From Nitrososphaerales archaeon (lineage in GTDB: Archaea; Thermoproteota; Nitrososphaeria; Nitrososphaerales; JACPRH01): a stretch of 38,760 nt of DNA. The stretch spans positions 1 through 38,760 of the forward strand of contig JASLOE010000002.1 of the NCBI GenBank assembly GCA_030745655.1. The letters run 5' to 3'. The position numbers were made by a program, and so were the translations under genes. The notes beneath the pieces were generated by a model. That model saw only the letters and a list, made by a program, of their open reading frames with translations. It ran no database searches and was not told the origin of the DNA. This document shows, piece after piece, positions 16,577 to 23,899 of the stretch (positions within the stretch are counted from its first letter, which is position 1; every line of letters begins with the position of its first letter).

Positions 16577-17383
16577 ATGGTAGTTGTTGTTAAAGTTGGA
16601 GGTAGCATACTTGGTGATGGAGTAGATGCATCTATGCTTGATGATATTCTTAAGATTGCTTCTAGTGAGAAGCTCATACTGGTTCATGGAGGTGGTAAGG
16701 AGGTTACGGATTTTGCCGACAAATTAGGTAAAAAACAGAGATTTATTGTTTCTCCTGGAGGTAGTCGAAGTAGATTTACAGATTTGGAGACTGTTAAAAT
16801 TTTCACTATGGTTATGGCTGGAGTGATTAACAAAGAGATTGTGTCTGCGCTACAAAAGAAAGGTTTGGCAGCAATTGGACTCTCAGGTCTTGATGGTGGT
16901 TTGATCAAAGCGGATAGAAAAAAGAAACTCATCATTATCGATGAGCGAAAAAGAAAAAGGGTGATCGAAGGTGGATATACTGGAAAGATATCTGAAGTAA
17001 ATGGTAATCTCCTTAAAATTCTGCTTAATGAAGGCTATTTGCCCGTTATATCGCCAGTAGCTATTGGTAAAGACTTCGAATATCTTAATGTGGATGGTGA
17101 TAGGGCTGCAGCATATGTAGCTGGAGAAGTGAAAGCAAATAGCGTAATCTTCCTTACCGATGTTAATGGAGTCTATATGAACGATAAACTAATTGAAAAG
17201 ATGTCCTTAAGTGAAGCAGAATCTTTGCGTTCTAAGATAGGGTTCGGCATGGAAAAGAAAGTGTTAGCTTCAACTGAAGCCCTATCAATGGGGGTAAAAG
17301 AGAGTATGATCGCATCCGGTCTTACAACAAATCCACTCACTTCTGCCCTTGAGCACAGGGGATGCACAGTGATAATCAAATGA
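16577..17383 (+). CDS. argB/lysZ: LysW-glutamate/aminoadipate kinase
   Basis: A 268-residue amino-acid kinase with KVGGS (residues 6-10), LVHGGGKEV, the substrate-loop SPGGSRSRFTD typical of LysZ rather than free N-acetylglutamate kinases, and LTDVNGVY. It phosphorylates the side-chain carboxyl of the LysW-bound amino acid. It lies 6 bp after argC/lysY and overlaps argD/lysJ by an ATGA. It is a single copy, so probably bifunctional. Confidence 0.93.
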   Translation: MVVVVKVGGSILGDGVDASMLDDILKIASSEKLILVHGGGKEVTDFADKLGKKQRFIVSPGGSRSRFTDLETVKIFTMVMAGVINKEIVSALQKKGLAAIGLSGLDGGLIKADRKKKLIIIDERKRKRVIEGGYTGKISEVNGNLLKILLNEGYLPVISPVAIGKDFEYLNVDGDRAAAYVAGEVKANSVIFLTDVNGVYMNDKLIEKMSLSEAESLRSKIGFGMEKKVLASTEALSMGVKESMIASGLTTNPLTSALEHRGCTVIIK

Positions 17384-18591
17384 ATGACAATGAAATAATC
17401 AATCTTGAAAACAAGTATCTTGCAAGTACATACTCTAAAATTCCTTTTGTTGTGACCAAGGGAAATGGTTCAACATTATGGGATACTAATGGTGAGGAAT
17501 ACATTGATTGTGCAAGTGGATATGGTGTTGCTCTGGTTGGACATTGTAATCCTAAGGTAACTGAAGCTATCAAAATTCAATCTGAAAAATTATTGACATG
17601 TCACTGTTCCATGTACAATGAGACTCGAGCAAATCTCTTAAACAAGCTTTTAAGAATCGCGCCTAATTCGATGAACAGAGCATTCCTCTGCAGCAGTGGG
17701 GCTGAATCTGTTGATGCGGCAATAAAAATTGCTCGAAAAAACACTCGAAGACCTGGAATAATTGCTATGACAGGTAGTTATCATGGGAAAACTATTGGTG
17801 CTCTTTCCACTACTTGGAATAAGCGTTACAGAGAACCATTTGAACCATTACTTCCAGAAGTAACATTTGCATCTTTTGGGGATTCAGAACAGATCAGAGA
17901 AAAAGTGTCTAATAAGACTGCAGCAATACTTGTTGAACCAGTTCAGGGTGAGACTGGAATAAAACCTGCACCTGATGGCTTTCTTAAAGAAATTCGGGAA
18001 ATTTGTGATGAAAATGGATCACTCTTAATATTTGATGAGATTCAAACGGGTTTTGGTAGAACAGGTAGAATGTGGGCATCTGAACATTGGGGTGTGGATC
18101 CAGATGTGATGTGTATATCTAAATCTATAGCAGGTGGTCTTCCTATGGGAGCTACCTTAGCTAGAGATGATGTTATGCAGTCTATGATGATTGGGGATCA
18201 TAGTACTACATTTGGTGGAAATCCTCTATCTTGTGCAGCCGCTATTGCTGTAATAGATTATATTCTTAATGAGGACCTTGTTAAACGTGCAGAATCAATT
18301 GGTAATATATTTAAAAATGGATTAGATAAATTAACCAAAAAATACAAAATTGCTAGAGAAGCAAGAGGATTAGGGCTGATGTTAGCTTTAGAAATGAGAT
18401 TTGATGTTAGAAATATACTTCGCAATGCTCTAAAAGAAAGGGTCGTTTTATTAAATTCAGGGCGGACTATTCTACGATTTCTTCCACCATTAGTTATATC
18501 TGAGCAAGAAATCAAACAGGTCCTGAATGTTTTAAATGAATTACTAGAAAAGGAAGAAGCTTCCAAATTCGAGAATAATAGTTCGAAATAA
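17380..18591 (+). CDS. argD/lysJ: LysW-ornithine/lysine aminotransferase
   Basis: About 403 residues from the ATG at 17380 (ATGA overlap with lysZ); an ATG 18 bp upstream is possible. It is a class III PLP aminotransferase. FDEIQTGFGRTG carries the PLP-binding Asp (about 219), and ISKSIAGGLP carries the Schiff-base Lys (about 248). It transaminates LysW-bound glutamate semialdehyde or aminoadipate semialdehyde with glutamate as donor. A non-coding 77-bp stretch follows before the regulator gene. Confidence 0.93.
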   Translation: MNDNEIINLENKYLASTYSKIPFVVTKGNGSTLWDTNGEEYIDCASGYGVALVGHCNPKVTEAIKIQSEKLLTCHCSMYNETRANLLNKLLRIAPNSMNRAFLCSSGAESVDAAIKIARKNTRRPGIIAMTGSYHGKTIGALSTTWNKRYREPFEPLLPEVTFASFGDSEQIREKVSNKTAAILVEPVQGETGIKPAPDGFLKEIREICDENGSLLIFDEIQTGFGRTGRMWASEHWGVDPDVMCISKSIAGGLPMGATLARDDVMQSMMIGDHSTTFGGNPLSCAAAIAVIDYILNEDLVKRAESIGNIFKNGLDKLTKKYKIAREARGLGLMLALEMRFDVRNILRNALKERVVLLNSGRTILRFLPPLVISEQEIKQVLNVLNELLEKEEASKFENNSSK

Positions 18592-18631
18592 TACTAAAAT
18601 ATTATTAAAATATATGTAATAGAAAACATAT

Positions 18632-18649
18632 TTAACGTTTAACGATACT
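18632..18649. promoter_or_regulatory. Double TTAACG half-site in the promoter of the Lrp gene
   Basis: TTAACG at 18632-18637 and again at 18639-18644, the second within TTTAACGATACT (18638-18649). The site lies about 20-35 bp before the ATG at 18669, downstream of a TATA-like aatatatgt (about 18608-18617), so it should cover the transcription start. The nine bases TTAACGATA recur in the inverted repeat in front of homocitrate synthase. Autoregulation by the Lrp-like protein is an inference. Confidence 0.4.
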
Positions 18650-18668
18650 ACTTTAGCGTAGAGCTAAT

Positions 18669-19091
18669 ATGACGGATATAGATGCTATGGATAGGAAGAT
18701 ACTTTCTCTACTTGAAGAAAATTCTAGACGATCTTTTGTTGATATTGCTAATGTGGTAAGCTTATCTGAACCTGCAGTTCGACGACGAATAAAGAATCTT
18801 GTAGATCGTGGTGCAATCAGCCGTTTTACGGTTGAAACTGACGTTGACAAGGGTGCTTCAGCAATTACATTGTTATCGATAAATCCATCTATACCCACTC
18901 CGGAAATATCTAATAAATTACTAACGATGACAGGTGTAAATGTTTTTTTTTAATTAAATGTTAATTTTTATATTGATTTTTTTTTTTCTGTTTAAAATAT
19001 CGCAACTATAAACAAATGTATTGACGATATACGTCAAATAGATGGGGTAGGTAATACTAACACCGTCATAATATTGAAGACATTGCGTTAA
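18669..19091 (+). pseudogene. Lrp/AsnC-family regulator (LysM-like), interrupted by two in-frame stops
   Basis: The first 94 codons encode a normal Lrp/AsnC helix-turn-helix (MDRKILSLLEENSRRSFVDIANVVSLSEPAVRRRIKNL) and the start of the ligand-binding RAM domain. TAA occurs at 18951-18953, but the same frame continues to 19091. Its end, CIDDIRQIDGVGNTNTVIILKTLR on residues 117-140, is a typical Lrp C-terminus. A second TAA is at 18993-18995. The full frame is exactly 140 codons, the usual family length, with no net frameshift. Between the stops the codons are almost pure A/T and the conserved TGxYD-like motif is not readable. Position between lysJ and homocitrate synthase matches LysM, the lysine regulator of Sulfolobus. 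Expression of the 94-residue DNA-binding fragment is possible. Confidence 0.78.
19021..19037. promoter_or_regulatory. 17-bp inverted repeat TTGACG-N5-CGTCAA
   Basis: TTGACGATATACGTCAA has perfect 6-bp arms around a 5-bp A/T spacer. It is inside the C-terminal part of the broken Lrp gene. It has the same architecture as the repeat at 19095-19111, and the centres are 74 bp apart. It might be an upstream operator for homocitrate synthase; coding constraint could also produce it. Confidence 0.4.
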
Positions 19092-19094
19092 TAA

Positions 19095-19111
19095 TTAACG
19101 ATAAACGTTAA
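19095..19111. promoter_or_regulatory. 17-bp inverted repeat TTAACG-N5-CGTTAA, likely operator of lysS
   Basis: TTAACGATAAACGTTAA has perfect 6-bp arms with a 5-bp A/T spacer. It lies 40 bp before the ATG of homocitrate synthase and overlaps a TATA-like TAAATACT (about 19109-19116). Binding there would block TBP/TFB. Lrp-family proteins bind short imperfect palindromes of about this size, so regulation of the lysine genes by an Lrp-type protein is plausible. Confidence 0.5.
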
Positions 19112-19150
19112 ATACTCTTCTGATATTAACTGAAAGTAAAGTAGTAAAAA

Positions 19151-20359
19151 ATGGAAAACGATACACCAAATCCAAATGCTCACGCATACGAATACAATGA
19201 GTCTGAAAATATTCTGCCGCCATCTGTAATGATATTGGATACTACTTTGAGAGAGGGTGAACAAGCTCCTGGAGTATCCTTCACTTTGCGTCAGAGACTT
19301 CAGATAGCTTGGATTCTAGATTATTTTGGTGTAAACTTTATAGAAATTAGTCCAATAGTTTCTGAAAATCATGAAGAATCTTGTAAAGCGATGCTAAAGG
19401 CAGGTCTTAGTGCTGAGATTGTTGCCCATCTTCGTGCCCTTCCAAAGGACATAGATGTAGCTCTACGCTGTAATGCTTCATGGATAGCTATGTATCATTC
19501 CGTATCAGATATCCACTTAAAATATAAACTAAGGATATCGCGGGAAGACGCTATAACAAGAGCTGTAGATGCTGTCGAATATGCTAAGAGTCACGGATTA
19601 AAGATGAGATTTACTTTAGAAGATGCAACCAGAGCTGACCCTAAATTTCTTGAAGAGATGTGTATTGCAGTTACAAATGCAGGAGCAGATAGAATAAGCT
19701 TACCTGACACTCTTGGCATAATGTCGCCCCGTGGAATGCATAATCTTGTAAAAATAATTCATGGAAAAGTAGATACTCCCATTGATATGCATTGTCATAA
19801 TGATATGGGATTAGCTTTAGCCAATTCTCTGGCTGGCCTAGAAGCAGGTTCAACCATGGTTCACACAAGCATCGATGGATTGGGTGAAAGGACAGGTCTT
19901 GTTCCATTGGCCGAAGTTGCAATGGCACTTAAAATGATATACAGGATGGATCTTAATGTTAGAATGGAAATGCTGAAAGAGCTTTCAGAACTTATTACAA
20001 ATTATACATCCACAAAGACTCCGGCATCAAAACCCTTAGTTGGTGAAAACGCCTATAAACATAAGGCTGGAACACACATAGCAGCCATTATTCGAAATCC
20101 AGCTGCTTATGAGTTCGTTCCTCCAAAGATTGTGGGTAACCAAAGAAGTGTAATTATTGGTGAATTAGCTGGAAGAACAGAAGCTGCGTTTCTAATGAAT
20201 CTCTTAGGATTAACTCCCAACTCAGAGGACGCCTTAAAATTGACAAAGGGATTAAAGAACCTTCGGACAGGTGACCTTTTTGAACTTAAATTATCTGAGG
20301 AAATGGAGGAAAAAATGATTGACGTTGAAAACAATATCAATAGGCAGCGTCTAAAGTAA
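19151..20359 (+). CDS. lysS: Homocitrate synthase
   Basis: A 402-residue enzyme of the DRE-TIM family: DTTLREGEQAPGVSF (residues 30-44) with the metal-binding Asp, DMHCHNDMGLA with the metal-binding histidines, and HKAGTHIAAIIRNPAAYEF near residue 305. The last is typical of homocitrate synthases of the alpha-aminoadipate lysine pathway rather than isopropylmalate synthases. It condenses acetyl-CoA and 2-oxoglutarate. Length suggests no long C-terminal regulatory domain. The first 20 residues are a polar extension. Position before lysW-lysX supports the lysine role. The other early enzymes (homoaconitase, homoisocitrate dehydrogenase) are not in the window. Confidence 0.88.
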   Translation: MENDTPNPNAHAYEYNESENILPPSVMILDTTLREGEQAPGVSFTLRQRLQIAWILDYFGVNFIEISPIVSENHEESCKAMLKAGLSAEIVAHLRALPKDIDVALRCNASWIAMYHSVSDIHLKYKLRISREDAITRAVDAVEYAKSHGLKMRFTLEDATRADPKFLEEMCIAVTNAGADRISLPDTLGIMSPRGMHNLVKIIHGKVDTPIDMHCHNDMGLALANSLAGLEAGSTMVHTSIDGLGERTGLVPLAEVAMALKMIYRMDLNVRMEMLKELSELITNYTSTKTPASKPLVGENAYKHKAGTHIAAIIRNPAAYEFVPPKIVGNQRSVIIGELAGRTEAAFLMNLLGLTPNSEDALKLTKGLKNLRTGDLFELKLSEEMEEKMIDVENNINRQRLK

Positions 20360-20382
20360 AGGTGTTTCAAGGAGGTGAAATC

Positions 20383-20550
20383 TTGAAGTGTTTAGAATGT
20401 GAAGGAGAAATTCCTATACCTGAGGATGTAATTAAAGGTGAAATTGTGACATGTCCTGACTGTGGAGTATCATTCGAGGTACACAAGATATCTAAAGATT
20501 CTTTTGAGTTGAGACCTGCTCAGGTAGAAGGAGAAGACTGGGGTGAATAA
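20383..20550 (+). CDS. lysW: LysW amino-group carrier protein, copy 2 (lysine side)
   Basis: 55 residues from a TTG at 20383, which has GGAGGTGA (20371-20378) five bases upstream; an upstream GTG would add seven residues across the Shine-Dalgarno. Zinc-ribbon cysteines CLEC and CPDC, acidic body, and C-terminal GEDWGE whose last Glu is the attachment point. It carries alpha-aminoadipate made from homocitrate. It lies directly before lysX and clearly differs from copy 1 (for example PIPEDVIKGEIVT versus KVPDDVVVGEIIT). Confidence 0.93.
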   Translation: MKCLECEGEIPIPEDVIKGEIVTCPDCGVSFEVHKISKDSFELRPAQVEGEDWGE

Positions 20551-20555
20551 TTGAA

Positions 20556-21401
20556 TTGAAAATATCAATGCTATATGATGTAGTACGTACAGAAGAGAAG
20601 ATGCTTGCAAAAGCTGCTGATAGGAAAAATATAGATCTTAATATGATATGTTCAAAAGATTTATACTTAGATTTACATAAAGACTATCAAGAAAAATTTG
20701 GTGATATAGTTCTCCAGAGATGTGTAAGTTACTTCAGGAGTATTCACATTACAGCATTTCTTGAATCTAAAGGTGTAAAAGTAGTGAATGGACTCCACGA
20801 AGCATTTACAGCTGGAAACAAACTGAACTCAACATTAAAAATGGTAAATGCAGGTATACCTGTTCCAAAAACATATTTAGCTTTCACTCAAGAAAGTTCA
20901 TTAAAAGCACTAGAAGAACTTGGTTATCCTGCTGTCTTGAAGCCTACGATGGGAAGCTGGGGAAGATTAATTGCACTGATGAATGATTCTGAAAGTGCAG
21001 AGTCGATACTAGAAGACCGTGAGCATATGTTTCCCATATACCAAAATTACTATATTCAGGAGAAAGTGAAAAGACCGCCACGTGATATTCGCGCATTTGT
21101 CATAGGTGATAAAGTTGTGGCAGCTATTTATCGTATATCCGCAGAAGGTGTTTGGAAAACTAATACTGCCCGAGGGGGTAAAGCAGAGAACTATCCTGTA
21201 ACAAATGAGTTAGAAGACCTATGTCTGAGGGCCGCTACTGCCATGGGTGAAGGCTTATTCGGAGTAGATTTAATGGAATCACCAGATGGACTATTAGTTC
21301 ACGAAGTGAACAACACAATCGAATTTAGAAACACTGTACCTATAACAGGCGTTGACATACCAAGTCTGATGCTAGACTACCTCATTGACCTAAAACACTG
21401 A
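20556..21401 (+). CDS. lysX: LysW-alpha-aminoadipate ligase LysX-like (ATP-grasp)
   Basis: A 281-residue ATP-grasp ligase paralogous to the gene at 14648. YPAVLKPTMGSWGRLI and RPPRDIRAFVIGDKVVA match it, while the substrate region reads NNTIEFRNTVPITGVDIPS, the form I associate with LysX. It ligates alpha-aminoadipate to LysW. The start is TTG (20556) following gggtgaat; it lies 5 bp after lysW copy 2. Specificity is inferred from neighbours and this motif. Confidence 0.87.
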   Translation: MKISMLYDVVRTEEKMLAKAADRKNIDLNMICSKDLYLDLHKDYQEKFGDIVLQRCVSYFRSIHITAFLESKGVKVVNGLHEAFTAGNKLNSTLKMVNAGIPVPKTYLAFTQESSLKALEELGYPAVLKPTMGSWGRLIALMNDSESAESILEDREHMFPIYQNYYIQEKVKRPPRDIRAFVIGDKVVAAIYRISAEGVWKTNTARGGKAENYPVTNELEDLCLRAATAMGEGLFGVDLMESPDGLLVHEVNNTIEFRNTVPITGVDIPSLMLDYLIDLKH

Positions 21402-21404
21402 CAG

Positions 21405-22523
21405 ATGATAGACATGCAAAATGAAAATGCGATAAATTTATTGACAGAAATGCTTGGGATTTATACTCCATCACTTCAGGAAGCACCACTCTCAGAATAT
21501 CTTGCGAAGAGAATGAAGAATGAATTGGGTTATGATAATGTAAGAATAGATGAAGCCAATAATGTAATTGGCGAAATAGGTTCAGGAACTCCCATAATAT
21601 TACTCAGTGGACATATGGATACTGTTCCAGGACAACAGCCTGTAAAAATCATCAAAGAAACAATACACGGAAGAGGTGCTTGTGACGCAAAATCTTCACT
21701 TGCAGCCATGTTGATTGCGGGGTCTGATCTAAAAAATGAATCCAATATTGGGAAAGTCGTCGTTGCTGCAGTAAGTGATGAAGAAGGTAACGGACTTGGA
21801 ACAAGAACACTCATTGATAGTGGTGTAACTGCAGATTACGCCATTTTCGGAGAGCCAAGTGGTATTGATAATGTAACAATAGGTTACAAAGGCCGACTTG
21901 GTTTTACCATAACTTGTGGTGCTCCAAGTTTACACGCAAGTGCACCTTGGGTAGCTGAGAATGCAATAGAAAGTATTTACGAGGTTTGGGATGCAATAAA
22001 GAGTTTTACTCTAGAAAATACTGGGTCTAATCGATATTCTTCTGTAACGGCAAGTCTTACTGGGATTCATGGAGGATCTTCACATAATACAACTCCTGAA
22101 AAATGTAAAGCTACGGTTGATATGCGAATACCTCCTCAAAAATCAGCGGATTGGATAGCAAAAGAAGTTGAAAAGATTGTTCATAAGTTTCAATCTGATA
22201 CAAATTTCTCAAAGGTTAAGTTAAAAGTAGATGATGTAACAGAACCCTTCGAAACAGACAAAAAATCCATATTGGTACGTGCAATAATTAGGGGTGTATT
22301 GCAAGTGAGGAAAAAACGACCTTTACTCTTAAGAAAAACTGGAACTGGAGATATGAATCTTCTAGGACACCAACTTGGTATTCCCGTGGTAACCTATGGT
22401 CCCGGTGACCCACATCTTTCACATACTCGAAATGAATTCATAGAAATAGATGAATATCTCTCTAGCATAGACGTTTACAAAGCCACAGCCATGAATTTAG
22501 CTAAAATACATAACTATTCTTAA
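21405..22523 (+). CDS. lysK/argE: LysW-lysine/ornithine hydrolase (M20 family)
   Basis: A 372-residue zinc peptidase-like enzyme that frees lysine or ornithine from LysW. Metal ligands are visible in LSGHMDTVPG (His70, Asp72), GACDAKSS (Asp94) and SDEEGNG (Glu126/Glu127), with a dimerisation domain around residues 170-290. It is the only such gene here, so it probably acts in both pathways. The ATG at 21405 is 3 bp after the lysX stop; an ATG at 21414 is an alternative. It ends the amino-acid block. Confidence 0.9.
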   Translation: MIDMQNENAINLLTEMLGIYTPSLQEAPLSEYLAKRMKNELGYDNVRIDEANNVIGEIGSGTPIILLSGHMDTVPGQQPVKIIKETIHGRGACDAKSSLAAMLIAGSDLKNESNIGKVVVAAVSDEEGNGLGTRTLIDSGVTADYAIFGEPSGIDNVTIGYKGRLGFTITCGAPSLHASAPWVAENAIESIYEVWDAIKSFTLENTGSNRYSSVTASLTGIHGGSSHNTTPEKCKATVDMRIPPQKSADWIAKEVEKIVHKFQSDTNFSKVKLKVDDVTEPFETDKKSILVRAIIRGVLQVRKKRPLLLRKTGTGDMNLLGHQLGIPVVTYGPGDPHLSHTRNEFIEIDEYLSSIDVYKATAMNLAKIHNYS

Positions 22524-22610
22524 AATGTAAATATTGATAAATTGAATTATGAATTAACTGATTCTTGTAAGATAAATAGCTTATAATTGTTAATGATGGA
22601 GTAAGAAAAA

Positions 22611-23882
22611 TTGTTGAAGGATTATCTTGAGCAAATACCTCTAACACGGATTAATGAAGATGTATCCACAAGACTCGAAATCTCAAAACATCTAAGGGAA
22701 AACGACAGACCAGTATTGTTTAATCATATCAAAGATTATCCAACTTGGAAGATTGTTGGTAATATTTGTACATCAAGAAAAGTTTTCGCAGATGTTCTTG
22801 GTGTTCATACAGACCTCCTGCTAGATACTTTAGCAGAATCTATGAATAAACCGACAAAATACAGTAAGGTTAGTACTGCAGGTTTTCTAAAAAATGAAAT
22901 TGATGCTAGTAATATTATGAGCGATATTCCTTTAGTGATGTTTTATCCAGAGAAGAAAAGATATTACTCTTCGGCAACTATCTTCTTGGTAAAAGACCCA
23001 GATACTGGATTGCAAAATGCTTCCTTTCACAGGATAATGTACATTGATAAAAATCGTTTCTCAGTTCGTATCGTACCACGTGATCTTTCTAACATCTATA
23101 ATAAGAATAAACAAAAAAGAAAACATACCAAAGTAATTGCAATCTGCGGTGTTCATCCAGCTATTTCTTTAGCGGCTGCAACATCATATCAGAATATGAA
23201 CGAAATTGAATTGGCAAATACATTTCTGAAAGGAGGATTGAAATGTCTGGAAATGGATGGAATAGATGTCCCTATAGAAACGGAAGTGGTAATGGTTGGT
23301 AATCTGCTTCACAATGAAGTTGAGGATGAAGGACCGTTTGTGGATATAACCGGTACTTGGGATAAGATTCGGCGCGAACCTGTTTTTGAAGTCGAAAAAG
23401 TGTATTTGCAGAATAATCCTATCTGGCAAATCATCCTTCCAGGATGGACTGAACATCGACTTCTAATGGGTCTCACTCAAGAGCCAAGAATACTGAATAT
23501 TGTTAAAAATACTGTTCCTTCAGTTAAGGATGTTGTGTTAACAAGAGGTGGAGGAGGATGGCTTCATGCAGTTGTTTCAATAAATAAAAGGCATGAAGGT
23601 GAAGGTCAGAATGCTGGGCTCGCTGCTCTTTCTGCTCATCCGAGTCTAAAGAGAGTAATTGTTGTGGATAACGATATTAATGTAAATAATTCGGAAAGTG
23701 TTGAATGGGCTCTAGCAACCCGACTAAAACCTGATGAGGGAATAACGTTTGTAAAAGGTGCCAGGAGTTCTTCTCTTGACCCCTCTTCAGCAGGTACAGG
23801 AGTTTCAGCAAAATGGATTATAGATGCAACTATTCCTCTTAATAGGAATAAACGAGATTTCGAAAAGGTGGAAGGCAATTAG
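22611..23882 (+). CDS. UbiD-family decarboxylase, probable anhydromevalonate phosphate decarboxylase
   Basis: A 423-residue UbiD-family protein, which uses prenylated FMN. Family features include FNHIKDYPTWKIVGNI near the N-terminus, HRIMYIDKNRFSVRIVPRDL (nucleotide/metal site), the IAICGVHPAISLAAA-type segment, and EDEGPFVDITGTWD, where many UbiD proteins have GPFGE-TGYY. It lies 17 bp before the two aconitase-X genes. In archaea with the modified mevalonate pathway these enzymes convert mevalonate 5-phosphate to trans-anhydromevalonate 5-phosphate and then to isopentenyl phosphate. The start is TTG at 22611 or 22614, after gatggag; a TATA-like ttataatt is at about 22581. Confidence 0.85.
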   Translation: MLKDYLEQIPLTRINEDVSTRLEISKHLRENDRPVLFNHIKDYPTWKIVGNICTSRKVFADVLGVHTDLLLDTLAESMNKPTKYSKVSTAGFLKNEIDASNIMSDIPLVMFYPEKKRYYSSATIFLVKDPDTGLQNASFHRIMYIDKNRFSVRIVPRDLSNIYNKNKQKRKHTKVIAICGVHPAISLAAATSYQNMNEIELANTFLKGGLKCLEMDGIDVPIETEVVMVGNLLHNEVEDEGPFVDITGTWDKIRREPVFEVEKVYLQNNPIWQIILPGWTEHRLLMGLTQEPRILNIVKNTVPSVKDVVLTRGGGGWLHAVVSINKRHEGEGQNAGLAALSAHPSLKRVIVVDNDINVNNSESVEWALATRLKPDEGITFVKGARSSSLDPSSAGTGVSAKWIIDATIPLNRNKRDFEKVEGN

Positions 23883-23899
23883 ATCTTAACGATTCAGAA

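Noticed and set aside
18953-19091. Single frameshift in the T-run as the cause of the broken Lrp gene
   Set aside because: The frame before and after is the same and the total length is exactly 140 codons; substitutions to stop codons fit better.
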